A stretch of DNA of 44,834 bases from Lederbergia sp. NSJ-179 (GTDB lineage: Bacteria; Bacillota; Bacilli; Bacillales; Bacillaceae_C): contig NZ_JALIFP010000035.1 in NCBI RefSeq assembly GCF_022867885.1, forward strand, positions 1 through 44,834, given 5' to 3'. The notes under the pieces are model-generated. The model saw only the letters and a list, made by a program, of their open reading frames with translations, was not told the DNA's origin and searched no databases. The position numbers and the translations under genes are program-made. Below, in pieces: positions 36,546-44,824 of this stretch (position 1 is its first letter; each line of letters opens with the position of its first letter).

Positions 36546-36832
36546 AAATCGATATTCAGTATGGTCTTCCATTTGTTCATCTTAAGGTAGAGTTTCGTGG
36601 GAAAAAGAGAGAACTTGATAAAGTCTTATTAGACACAGGATCGGCGGGGACTATTTTTAATGCAGATGTGGTAGGGGAAATTGGTGTTGAACCTGAAAAA
36701 GACGATATTGTAGACACGATTCGAGGAATTAATAGTAAAGCTGTAATGGCAGCGGCAAAAGACAATCTTTCTGATGCTTGGGGGAGCATAGGGATCGCAA
36801 TCCATAGTGACTCCTCGACATGGTATCGATAG
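36542..36832 (+). pseudogene. Retropepsin-like aspartic protease gene fused to a CDF transporter fragment
   Basis: Residues 1-62 are the start of a clan AA (retropepsin-like) protein, with the active-site motif LLDTGSAGT near residue 30. From residue 63 the sequence becomes INSKAVMAAAKDNLSDAW, a piece of CDF TM5 also present at 35549-35617, then ten codons of a repeat and a stop. The second half of the protease domain is lost. Of 69 aligned bases, 10 differ by my count, nine without changing the amino acid, so the fragment came from another CDF gene that was under selection, not from a recent local copy. Confidence 0.8.
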
Positions 36833-37008
36833 CCCCTTCCTGCCAAAAATAATCTGCTTTTGCAACGATAGCGAAAGTATAGAATAAAGGGATAGGCCAT
36901 GCTAGCTAACAAAGGCAGTAGGAAGCAAGTCCCTTTTTTGCTACACTTGTGGGAAGAGAAGGCGGATAAAACAATAAGCCCTTATCGAAAAGCAAAGGAA
37001 CGAACAAA

Positions 37009-37488
37009 ATGAAAATCACGATCATCACCGTCGGAAAACTAAAAGAAAAATACTTGAAACAAGGCATCCAAGAATATCTAAAGCGCTTAAGTACCTACGC
37101 CAAAGTAGACATCATCGAAGTCGCCGATGAAAAAGCACCTGAAAACTTAAGTGAAGCTGACATGGAAATGGTCAAACGCAAAGAAGGAGAGCGTATCCTC
37201 ACTCACATATCCCAAGACACCCACGTCATTACCTTAGAAATAAACGGCGCTATGCTTACCTCCGAACAACTCGCCCAAAAAATGGACGAACTCGCCACCT
37301 ACGGCAAAAGCAAAATCGCCTTTATTATTGGGGGTTCTCTTGGTTTGAGTCAAGAAGTTCAGAAACGAAGTAATTTCGCTTTGTCGTTTTCCAAAATGAC
37401 CTTTCCCCATCAATTGATGAGATTGGTGTTGCTGGAGCAGGTGTATCGGGGGTTTCGGATTATGAGGGGGGAGCCGTATCATAAGTAA
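37009..37488 (+). CDS. rlmH: 23S rRNA pseudouridine-1915 N3-methyltransferase RlmH
   Basis: RlmH is a SPOUT-fold methyltransferase acting on pseudouridine 1915 in helix 69 of assembled ribosomes. 159 residues, start [19 protein letters not shown]-binding [13 protein letters not shown] near 104, and conserved C-terminal [20 protein letters not shown] precedes the ATG. The last core gene before the accessory region; it is also the well-known integration target of SCCmec in staphylococci, although no such element's genes were seen here. Confidence 0.97.
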   Translation: MKITIITVGKLKEKYLKQGIQEYLKRLSTYAKVDIIEVADEKAPENLSEADMEMVKRKEGERILTHISQDTHVITLEINGAMLTSEQLAQKMDELATYGKSKIAFIIGGSLGLSQEVQKRSNFALSFSKMTFPHQLMRLVLLEQVYRGFRIMRGEPYHK

Positions 37489-37563
37489 ATGAGGTTTTTC
37501 AATTAGAGGATGTATCTTATGATATTATAAAAAGGGAACTTAAAGAGGTACAATAATAATTGT

Positions 37564-37596
37564 GGAGCATAGGTTGCATACATAAATCTATGCTCC
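37564..37596. terminator. Hairpin after rlmH
   Basis: GGAGCATAG and CTATGCTCC form a perfect 9-bp stem. The T run is poor, so termination is uncertain. It lies between rlmH and a convergent gene, where a two-way terminator would be expected. Confidence 0.45.
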
Positions 37597-37622
37597 TTAA
37601 TGATGCATAATAAATAGGAAAC

Positions 37623-37955
37623 TTAGTAATCCGTTTTTATAAATGCTGGTTTTTTAAACTTCTTTTTTAATATACCAGCGTTTACCTCTGAGTTTATTAA
37701 TAACCAGTTTAATCCCTTAACAGCCCTTTTTAAGAATTGGTTTGTCTCAATTTCTTTTAAAGGCTCTTCAAGATATATAATAAGTTCCTTGAAATACCCA
37801 GATATACCCTTTGTAAAAAGGAAATCGAATACTTCATTAAAATTATTACATTTGCTGCTGTTTACATACCTAAACTGCTTACCATCAAGGATATAAAAGT
37901 GAATAGTAATATAACATTCGTTTACGATAACATCTGCACAATAATAATTAGCCAT
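37623..37955 (-). CDS. Hypothetical protein
   Basis: A 110-residue protein I do not recognise: MANYYCADVIVNECYITIHFYILDG... with alternating hydrophobic stretches and a basic C-terminus (KKKFKKPAF). No signal peptide or membrane helix is evident. GAAAGGATG precedes the ATG on the minus strand. AT-rich like the rest of the island; diverges from the MazG-like gene. Confidence 0.65.
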   Translation of the reverse strand: MANYYCADVIVNECYITIHFYILDGKQFRYVNSSKCNNFNEVFDFLFTKGISGYFKELIIYLEEPLKEIETNQFLKRAVKGLNWLLINSEVNAGILKKKFKKPAFIKTDY

Positions 37956-38083
37956 ATGTAAATCATCCTTTCGAATAAAATATATGAATATATTTGTTTT
38001 GTATTTGTAAAATTACATTACTCATGGGTTAGTTAATCTATTAAAAATCAAATTTAGCAGTTAAAGTTGGAGGGAGTAGGAAA

Positions 38084-38446
38084 TTGAGAGAATTACAGGA
38101 ATTCACTAAAAAATATCAAAAGGAACTTAATTATCATATAAAGGAAGATAGCTACGAAAGAAGTAAAGAATCAATTCTAATGAATCATATGTTGCTTTCT
38201 ACTGAAGTGGCCGAAATTGCTGAGCTTTTAAGGGAGCTTTTCACTATAACAAATGAGAAAAAGATTAAAGGTTTTGATGAAGTTGAGGCATTTAGGTATG
38301 CAAAGAGGGAAATTTCTGATGATTTAGGTAAGGAAATCTCTGATTGTATTGCTTATTTGTGTAAATTAGCAAACTTTTTTGAACGTGATATAGAAAAGGA
38401 TTTTTATGATAAAATGGAAGAAGTAAAACAGAGGGTAAAAAAATAA
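38084..38446 (+). CDS. MazG-like nucleotide pyrophosphohydrolase
   Basis: A 120-residue all-alpha NTP-PPase of the MazG/dUTPase superfamily. The metal-binding pattern is visible as STEVAEIAELLRE near residue 42 and GKEISDCIAYLCKLANFF near 85. Members hydrolyse NTPs or dNTPs to monophosphates, and several sit in phage or defence loci. A TTG start is used, with GGAGGGAGT upstream. It precedes the methyltransferase pair, separated by a terminator-like hairpin and a new promoter, so it is probably a separate transcription unit. Confidence 0.75.
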   Translation: MRELQEFTKKYQKELNYHIKEDSYERSKESILMNHMLLSTEVAEIAELLRELFTITNEKKIKGFDEVEAFRYAKREISDDLGKEISDCIAYLCKLANFFERDIEKDFYDKMEEVKQRVKK

Positions 38447-38462
38447 TAAATCTCTTGAAGAA

Positions 38463-38506
38463 CCAGGTGGGACTTTGTTAATGAATCTACTTGGTTTTCT
38501 TTATGG
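38463..38506 (+). terminator. Terminator after the MazG-like gene
   Basis: AACCAGGT and ACTTGGTT pair with one G.T, then TTTCTTT. Confidence 0.6.
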
Positions 38507-38559
38507 AAGAAGTTTCTCAAGAATTACTATAGACTATATCGCAAGATTAGTAAAGTGTA

Positions 38560-38593
38560 TGTTATAATTATCTAAAGTCGGAACATACGTTTC
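38560..38593 (+). promoter_or_regulatory. Extended -10 promoter with a LexA-like box, upstream of the methyltransferases
   Basis: TGTTATAAT (38560-38568) is a perfect extended -10. From 38580 the 14-mer GGAACATACGTTTC matches the Bacillus LexA (DinR) consensus CGAACRNRYGTTYG at 12 of 14 positions, the two outermost bases differing. The box lies in the early transcribed region, where repressor binding would block transcription. Confidence 0.5.
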
Positions 38594-38617
38594 TATATTT
38601 TGAATGAGGTGTTATTT

Positions 38618-40528
38618 TTGATTGAACCAATATCAATGTCAGTAAAAGCAAGGTCACATACAGCACCATATAAAATGCATAAGTATTTTGCTAGAAGACC
38701 ATATAATGTTTTTCAAAACTTAATTCAGCATTATACATCAGAAGGTGATATTGTACTTGATGTATTCTGTGGTGGAGGAGTAACTGTATTTGAAAGCTTG
38801 GCTTTAAATAGAAAGGTTATTGGAGTTGACCTTAACCCATTAGCAGCATTTATTACAGAAATGCAAGTTAAACATGTTCCCATAGACGATTTAAAACAAC
38901 TTTTTGAGCAATTTCTCGTTAAAGCTAAAGAGAAATATAACCATTTTTATGAATTTGAATTTGACGATTCGAAATATGATATTGAATGGGTTGAATGGGC
39001 ATATATTGTTTCATGTCCAGTTTGTGAAAGTTCAATTGTTTTAAGAGAAGAAAATAAAGTTATGAAGGAAGATGGAAAGTATAAGAATGGTTTTTATAAC
39101 TGTTCAAACAAAGATTGCTCTACTAATACAGGTACTAAGCTTGGAGTTAAGAGAACAGATTGTAAACCACTTTCAAGTACTCCAATTAGATTAAAAATTA
39201 GTAATAAGAAAAACTCAAATAGTTTTGTACATGTACTTACTAATAGAGAAATTGAAAATATAAGAAAAAAGGACTATTCCCATTATTTAACCTCTCAGTT
39301 AGTTAAGCCAGATGGGAATATACCTGAAGATTGGGATAGAACTCATGAAGATAAACTGTTTGAAAAGGGAGTTAGTAAATTTAGTGACTTATTTACTGAA
39401 AGAAATTATATAATAAATGTTCTTATATATAATGAGATTCTTTCATTAAAAAGCGAAGTATCTAAGGATTTATTAGACTGTCTATATTTCGCTTTTAGTT
39501 CTTCTTTGAGATATACAAACAATATGTCAAGAGTTACAGACAATTGGGAAAATGGTAATCCTACTTCAATGGACAAGCATGCTTATTGGTTACCTAACCA
39601 GTACATTGAAGCAAATGTTATTAAGGCTTTAGAAAGTAGAATGAATGCTGTAGTGAAAGGTTTAGAGTTCACTGTAGATAAAATGAATGATAAGCCAATT
39701 TTAGCTCAAAACTTTAAGGAACTAGTAGAGGATAGCAGTTCATATATGGTTCTAAATCAAAGTTCTTCTAAATTGCCTATTCCCGATAAAAGTATATCTG
39801 CAGTAATAACGGACCCTCCATATGGTAGCAATGTTCAATATGGAGAATTGAGTTCGTATTGGAATGTTTGGCTTAAATCTTATAAGCAGTTAGATAACTT
39901 TATCTTTAATAAAGAAGAAGCTATTATGAATCGAAAAAAAGCTTTAAATGATTTTAAAGATGTTCATCATTATGAAGAGATTCTTTATCAAGTTTTTAAT
40001 GAATGTAACAGGGTTTTAAAAGACGATGGATATTTAGTATTTACCTTCAATAATAAAAACTTAAAAGTGTGGGTAGCATTGCTAAAGGCAACTATACGTG
40101 CAGGTTTTGTTATAGCAAGGAATGGAGTTATATTCCAAGACTTTGTTCAGTCTTATAAGAACACTTCTCATCTGAAATATTCAGGTAATGTTCATGGTGA
40201 CTTTATTTACTCATTTGTAAAAGGTGAGCATGAAATTAATGAATCTTTAAGAAATAGTGAGCCAATGGAATATATAAAAACAACAATAAACGCTAAAGTT
40301 AAAGAATTATTTAGGGGAAAATATAGTTTTACGACAACGGAACTCTACCAAGAACTGTTTTATGACTTAATTAGTGTTCTATCAGATTTAATTGTAATTG
40401 ATATTAATGCTGATGATAGTTGGTTTGCTCAAATTGAAGAGCAGTCTAATGATTTTATAGATAGAATTCTTAAAGCGGAACTGATATTTGAAGATAATAA
40501 GTGGCGTTTAAGAGAGGAAAAGGAATAA
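38618..40528 (+). CDS. DNA methyltransferase with a zinc-ribbon insert (DPPY type)
   Basis: A 636-residue SAM-dependent DNA methylase. Residues 20-30 HKYFARRPYNV are the family's entry motif, followed by motif I D48-VFCGGG and NPLAAF. Four Cys from about 133 to 172 (CPVC...CSNKDC) form a zinc ribbon. Motif IV is D399-PPY, as in N6-adenine enzymes. The long stretch between motifs I and IV could hold target recognition. TTG 38618 follows GAGGTG by 6 bases; the upstream TTG (38600) has no such site. Stop and next start overlap by 1 base (TAATG). Noticeably AT-richer than the core genes. Confidence 0.85.
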   Translation: MIEPISMSVKARSHTAPYKMHKYFARRPYNVFQNLIQHYTSEGDIVLDVFCGGGVTVFESLALNRKVIGVDLNPLAAFITEMQVKHVPIDDLKQLFEQFLVKAKEKYNHFYEFEFDDSKYDIEWVEWAYIVSCPVCESSIVLREENKVMKEDGKYKNGFYNCSNKDCSTNTGTKLGVKRTDCKPLSSTPIRLKISNKKNSNSFVHVLTNREIENIRKKDYSHYLTSQLVKPDGNIPEDWDRTHEDKLFEKGVSKFSDLFTERNYIINVLIYNEILSLKSEVSKDLLDCLYFAFSSSLRYTNNMSRVTDNWENGNPTSMDKHAYWLPNQYIEANVIKALESRMNAVVKGLEFTVDKMNDKPILAQNFKELVEDSSSYMVLNQSSSKLPIPDKSISAVITDPPYGSNVQYGELSSYWNVWLKSYKQLDNFIFNKEEAIMNRKKALNDFKDVHHYEEILYQVFNECNRVLKDDGYLVFTFNNKNLKVWVALLKATIRAGFVIARNGVIFQDFVQSYKNTSHLKYSGNVHGDFIYSFVKGEHEINESLRNSEPMEYIKTTINAKVKELFRGKYSFTTTELYQELFYDLISVLSDLIVIDINADDSWFAQIEEQSNDFIDRILKAELIFEDNKWRLREEKE

Positions 40529-41886
40529 TGACATCATTAGCAAAAGTTTTAAATGAGAACGCAATTTATAACAATGAGAAGTTAAGTAACTTTATAAAAT
40601 ATCTCGAAGAGAAATATATTATAAAAGATGAAGTCATATTTTTTAATCAATTAGTTAACTTTTCTCAAAATAATTTTATTCCTCTGCATGGTTGGTTTAA
40701 GTATAGAGAGGGCTATTCGCACACATTAGTAAGAGAGATGATAAATAGATTCACAGTTGATACAGAAAAAGAATTTATAGTTGACCCTTTCTGTGGCGCT
40801 GGTACGACCTTAGTGGAGGCTGCAGTTAATAATTTTGATAGTATGGGGGTTGATGTTAACCCAATGTCCGTTGCGGTAACAAATGCAAAGACGAATAGCT
40901 ATTCAAAGGCAGATATTGAAGAGATTAAATTATTAATTGAAGAAATACCATCTATTAAATTAATTGAGGGAGAACTTACTGATTACGAGGATATACAGCA
41001 ATACTTTAGAGAAGATAACTTTAGAGCCCTTCTAGCAATAAAAGAATTTGTTAATAATATATCTAATCCTAGTGTGAAAGAACTTTTCTTCTCTGGTTTT
41101 TTATCGATAGTTGAGGACAGTTCGGACCGAAAAAGGGATGGAAATGGTTTGAAAAAATCACTTTCCAAAGTAACTTCAGTTATTCATTATTACTATGAAA
41201 AAATGAAGTTACTTTGGGGTGATATCGGCGAGTATTCATTGGCTAATATAGGAAGAGGTTACTTTGGGTCTGCAACACAACTAGATAAATACGTTAGGGA
41301 GTTTTCAAAAGAAATAAATAAAAAGCCAGGATTAATTGTATTTTCGCCTCCCTATGCTAATTCATTTGATTACTTTGAATCTTACAAGATGGAACTTCGT
41401 ATGGGAGACTTTATTCCAAGATTAGGTGTAAAAGGTTTAAGTGAATTACGAAGACTAGCAATCAGGTCTTTTGTTTCTGCGGCTAAGGAACCAATTGAGG
41501 TTGATGAGATTATTGATTTAATGGCAATTGAAATTGAAGAAGCAATCCCTTTAAAGGAAGCTTATACAGGGAAAAAAGACGGTAGGACTAGAAAGGTACC
41601 TCAAATGATAAGAGGATACTTTCACGATATGGGAAAGGTGCTCGAAAAGTGCAGTAAAGTATTAGAATCCGGCCATAAATGTTGCATAGTAGTTGACCAA
41701 AGTTCATATCTTGGAAAAATTGTCCCAACTGACTTATTTTTAGCCTATCTAGGTGAACAAGTGGGATTTAAGGTTAAAGAGGTTATAATTTGTAGAAAAG
41801 CAAAAACTTCAGGACAACAACTTCAAAAATATCCGTATTTGGCAGAATCTTTAAGAGAAAGTATAGTGGTATTAGAGAAAAAGTAA
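40528..41886 (+). CDS. DNA methyltransferase (SPPY type)
   Basis: A 452-residue second methylase. An N-terminal helical region (about 1-60) precedes YREGYSHTLVREMI, motif I D86-PFCGAGTT and motif IV S273-PPYANSFDYFESYK. SPPY is most often found in N4-cytosine enzymes but also in some N6-adenine ones, so the base is uncertain. AGGAAAAGGAAT precedes ATG 40528. It is translationally coupled to the DPPY enzyme. Two different methylases in one operon suggest that each modifies one strand of an asymmetric site, or that two sites are protected. This is inference. Confidence 0.85.
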   Translation: MTSLAKVLNENAIYNNEKLSNFIKYLEEKYIIKDEVIFFNQLVNFSQNNFIPLHGWFKYREGYSHTLVREMINRFTVDTEKEFIVDPFCGAGTTLVEAAVNNFDSMGVDVNPMSVAVTNAKTNSYSKADIEEIKLLIEEIPSIKLIEGELTDYEDIQQYFREDNFRALLAIKEFVNNISNPSVKELFFSGFLSIVEDSSDRKRDGNGLKKSLSKVTSVIHYYYEKMKLLWGDIGEYSLANIGRGYFGSATQLDKYVREFSKEINKKPGLIVFSPPYANSFDYFESYKMELRMGDFIPRLGVKGLSELRRLAIRSFVSAAKEPIEVDEIIDLMAIEIEEAIPLKEAYTGKKDGRTRKVPQMIRGYFHDMGKVLEKCSKVLESGHKCCIVVDQSSYLGKIVPTDLFLAYLGEQVGFKVKEVIICRKAKTSGQQLQKYPYLAESLRESIVVLEKK

Positions 41887-41902
41887 AACAATAAAAAATA
41901 TA

Positions 41903-41940
41903 TAAAAGGAACCTCTGCTCTGAAGCAAAGGTTCCTTTTT
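41903..41940. terminator. Bidirectional terminator between methyltransferase and helicase genes
   Basis: AAAAGGAACCT and AGGTTCCTTTTT pair, with TGCT/AGCA inside. T runs on both strands serve the two convergent genes. Confidence 0.92.
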
Positions 41941-41961
41941 ATGATTATTCGGATAACGAAT

Positions 41962-44673
41962 TCAAAGTGTAGTATATTTTTTTCTTAAGAGGTCAACGTC
42001 TTTAGTTTTGAATGCTAATTCTTCCAATTCACATGATTCCTCTAACAAGGTTTCAATATTCGTTTTTGCCCCTGGTTTTACCTCAATAACATGTTTCTCT
42101 GATGGATTCATTTGAAAGATGTTTTCAAATGAAAGGAGATGTTTTACAAAGTAATTAAACTGATTATATGAAGTACCCCTTGAAGTCCAGACATCCTTGT
42201 AATCTATGTCTATGTCAAATTTTTCATTTAGGATTTCTAGAACTTTTTCTTTGTTATCATCACTGAGTATTTCTACAGCAGAGTATGTGTTTTGAAGGGA
42301 AATAATTTGGTCGATGGCATTGTCGATTACAGAGCTTTCCGTCGATTTTAATGGATAAAGTCCATAGATAAAATCAAGTTTTCTAATCCGATTTGTTTCT
42401 TTTATTACTTTAAACCATGCTCTGTATGGAAATAGGAAATCATTGTTTTCTTTGTTAAAAATATGGTATCTCAATAGTTGTCCTTTAAAGATTGATTCGA
42501 AAGTGTTGTTATCCTTTTTTATTGCTTCACCAATATCGGTCATTGAAAAAACTTTAGCATTTTTTTCGATAGCTCCTAAGCGATAGGTGTGTGAAACATT
42601 ATTGTTATTGATTTTAATATCACTACTAGAAAGCTGCTCCTCCACAGAAGAGAATTTATTTAGTGTAGGGATAACTAGGCTGTTTTTGTATGCATCCATG
42701 TTGTAGTCTCCCATGGAAGTAAATACACGTTTAATACTCCCTTTTCTTTCTCCTTTAGCACCTGTAAAAACTACCTTTGCTGTGTCGTTCGAATCTTTCT
42801 TATTGATTTCGCCAATTCTAAACTGTAATGATGTTTCAAAGTTCTCAATTTGAATTTTACTTGGTGCAAATATCATTAACTTTTGTTGCAAGTTTTTATT
42901 TAATCTACCCTTTTTAGGACTGTATCCTGATGCAGCCATATTATAATTTACTTCATCAATAATTTGGGCCAGTGTATGGTCTTGGTCACGAAGTGCTTGA
43001 ATTACACTGTGTAAAGTATCAAAGGTATCCGACTTTAGTCCACTAAATGACTGTTCTTTTGAAGGTAGAATAACAGGTAAGAGTATATAAGAGGTTTTTT
43101 CCTCGTCTTTCTTTTTACGCAAAGCCCTTCCAACTGCTTGAATAATATCAACAGTTGAGTCTTTAGAATCTGCAAAGTATACAGCATCTATTGCTGGGAT
43201 ATCGATTCCTTCAGTTAAACACTTAGCATTTGAGATTACACCGAAGTCACTTTTCTCAAAGTCAGATAGAATATGTTTTCTTTTTCCGGCGGACATGCCC
43301 CCATTAACATGACTTAGATATAAAGAAGAGTCTTTTATCGATGGTGCTACTTGTGAAAATACATCTCTTAATGATAGTTGGTTCTTAGAACCACTTACAA
43401 ATTTTGATGCAATATCCACTCTACTGTGGTAACTTACAATTTTTTTTATACCTAATTCTTCTACTGCTTTAGCAAGAATTACTTGCTTTAATAAATTATC
43501 CATTGTGGTTGAAGTGGTATCATCACCTACATCTACTTGTACATAGGAGTTTTCTTTTGCTAACTCTAATAATTCATCTTCATCCATTGCACATACTACT
43601 ACTTTATAGTCGGCAATAATCTTATTATCAATTGCTGTTCCAAAATTTAATTCTGAAAATGTTGGACCATACTTCAACTTATCATCCATAGAGAAAATTT
43701 CAATACCAGATTCTTGAGCGAAATTTTTGACCCTTTGAGTGATATTTCTTTCTGTAGCTGTTAAGAATAATCTCTTTTTCACTGGAATGTATTTATCTTC
43801 CAAAGCATATACAAACATTCGTGAATCCTTAGTTCCAGCGGTTCTATGAGCTTCATCATACAAAGCCAAGTCAAATGAAAATTCATGTTCAAGCTTAATT
43901 AGGGCATTCATTATAGCATCAACTGAATGATAGGTACTAAAGATAACTTTTGGATATTGAGACTCTTTTGTTAAAAAGTCCTTAATAACTTCTGGTTCTG
44001 TTGTTACAGGGAAGTTAACCTCATTTATTCCTAATTCGTTTGTATCCTCATGTAAGTTTGATACTACAGATTCATCACTACAAACTGCCAAAAATGTGAT
44101 AGGCTGTTCCGTTTTTGTGGTCCATTCTTCAATTGTTTGCTTAATTAAAGAAAGGGATGGAGCTGTAAAAAGGGTATAATTTGAATCCATTTCATCATGA
44201 ATCCACTTTGATACTAGTGTTTTACCAATTCCACATGCTGCTATAACCTTACCTCTGTCATTTTCTTTAAAACTAGATATAACATCATCGATAATTTTTC
44301 TTTGGTAAGGAAATGGTTTAGGAACTGGTTTCCTAGAGACTTGTAGCCCCTTAAAATTGTTACACAAGGCCTCAAAGAAACTGCTATCAAGATTATCTAA
44401 GTCATTTCCTAACACAGCCATTTGCTTTTTTCGTCTTTCATTTTCAACTGGTAAGGAATTTGCATTACTGATAATCAATCTATAATCGGCATATTCTGAC
44501 TCAGTCCAAAAAGTGGCTAGTTCACGATAGGTAGGTTGCTCTCTGTTTGTTCGAAATTTTACTTGATAAGCGACTAATCTACCATCATTTCTAATATAAA
44601 CTCCATCAACACCTCTATCTGTCGCTTCTAATTTTAGAGTGTCAATAATTTCCTGAGGTATCTCATGTCTCAT
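41962..44673 (-). CDS. SF2 helicase with PD-(D/E)XK-like nuclease domain, probably 5'-truncated
   Basis: A restriction-type ATP-dependent helicase-nuclease. N-terminal Mrr-like nuclease motif: D23 in GVDGVYI and Q37-V-K39 in AYQVKFR. Walker A AACGIGKT at 145-152, DEAH at 273-276, SAT-like TATERN at 303-308, and motif VI QAVGRALRKKK at 510-520. The 350-residue C-terminal part is unassigned. ATG 44673 has only a weak AAGG ahead. The frame stays open upstream to a TAA at 44782-44784 with no ATG, GTG or TTG, and reads LEYFGSLYEINKVF just before the ATG, which continues the nuclease fold. The true N-terminus appears to be lost. Confidence 0.85.
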   Translation of the reverse strand: MRHEIPQEIIDTLKLEATDRGVDGVYIRNDGRLVAYQVKFRTNREQPTYRELATFWTESEYADYRLIISNANSLPVENERRKKQMAVLGNDLDNLDSSFFEALCNNFKGLQVSRKPVPKPFPYQRKIIDDVISSFKENDRGKVIAACGIGKTLVSKWIHDEMDSNYTLFTAPSLSLIKQTIEEWTTKTEQPITFLAVCSDESVVSNLHEDTNELGINEVNFPVTTEPEVIKDFLTKESQYPKVIFSTYHSVDAIMNALIKLEHEFSFDLALYDEAHRTAGTKDSRMFVYALEDKYIPVKKRLFLTATERNITQRVKNFAQESGIEIFSMDDKLKYGPTFSELNFGTAIDNKIIADYKVVVCAMDEDELLELAKENSYVQVDVGDDTTSTTMDNLLKQVILAKAVEELGIKKIVSYHSRVDIASKFVSGSKNQLSLRDVFSQVAPSIKDSSLYLSHVNGGMSAGKRKHILSDFEKSDFGVISNAKCLTEGIDIPAIDAVYFADSKDSTVDIIQAVGRALRKKKDEEKTSYILLPVILPSKEQSFSGLKSDTFDTLHSVIQALRDQDHTLAQIIDEVNYNMAASGYSPKKGRLNKNLQQKLMIFAPSKIQIENFETSLQFRIGEINKKDSNDTAKVVFTGAKGERKGSIKRVFTSMGDYNMDAYKNSLVIPTLNKFSSVEEQLSSSDIKINNNNVSHTYRLGAIEKNAKVFSMTDIGEAIKKDNNTFESIFKGQLLRYHIFNKENNDFLFPYRAWFKVIKETNRIRKLDFIYGLYPLKSTESSVIDNAIDQIISLQNTYSAVEILSDDNKEKVLEILNEKFDIDIDYKDVWTSRGTSYNQFNYFVKHLLSFENIFQMNPSEKHVIEVKPGAKTNIETLLEESCELEELAFKTKDVDLLRKKYTTL

Positions 44674-44786
44674 AAAAACCTTATTTATCTCATAAAGGGA
44701 ACCAAAGTATTCAAGTGTGACTGATAAACTAGATTTAACAGTTTCCGATAAATAATATTTTACACTTTTAAACTTGGATGGTTAGA

Positions 44787-44824
44787 TTCTTTGTCCTCCT
44801 GCCCTAGGGCAGGAGGACAAAGAA
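44787..44824. repeat. 38-bp perfect palindrome at the window edge
   Basis: TTCTTTGTCCTCCTGCCCT is followed directly by its reverse complement. GGTT and AACC extend the pairing after a small internal loop. It has no T run after it on either strand that would make a normal terminator. It is 3 bp beyond the stop that interrupts the helicase frame, so it may be the end of an inserted element; the element itself would lie outside the window. Confidence 0.8.

Noticed and set aside
36577-36912. Minus-strand ORFs opposite the retropepsin-CDF chimera
   Set aside because: They are shadows of the + strand coding fragments, with no start signals or family resemblance.
38618-44673. Type I or type III restriction, BREX or DISARM
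   Set aside because: No HsdS specificity subunit, no Mod/Res architecture, no PglZ or BrxC, and no DUF1998 protein in the window.
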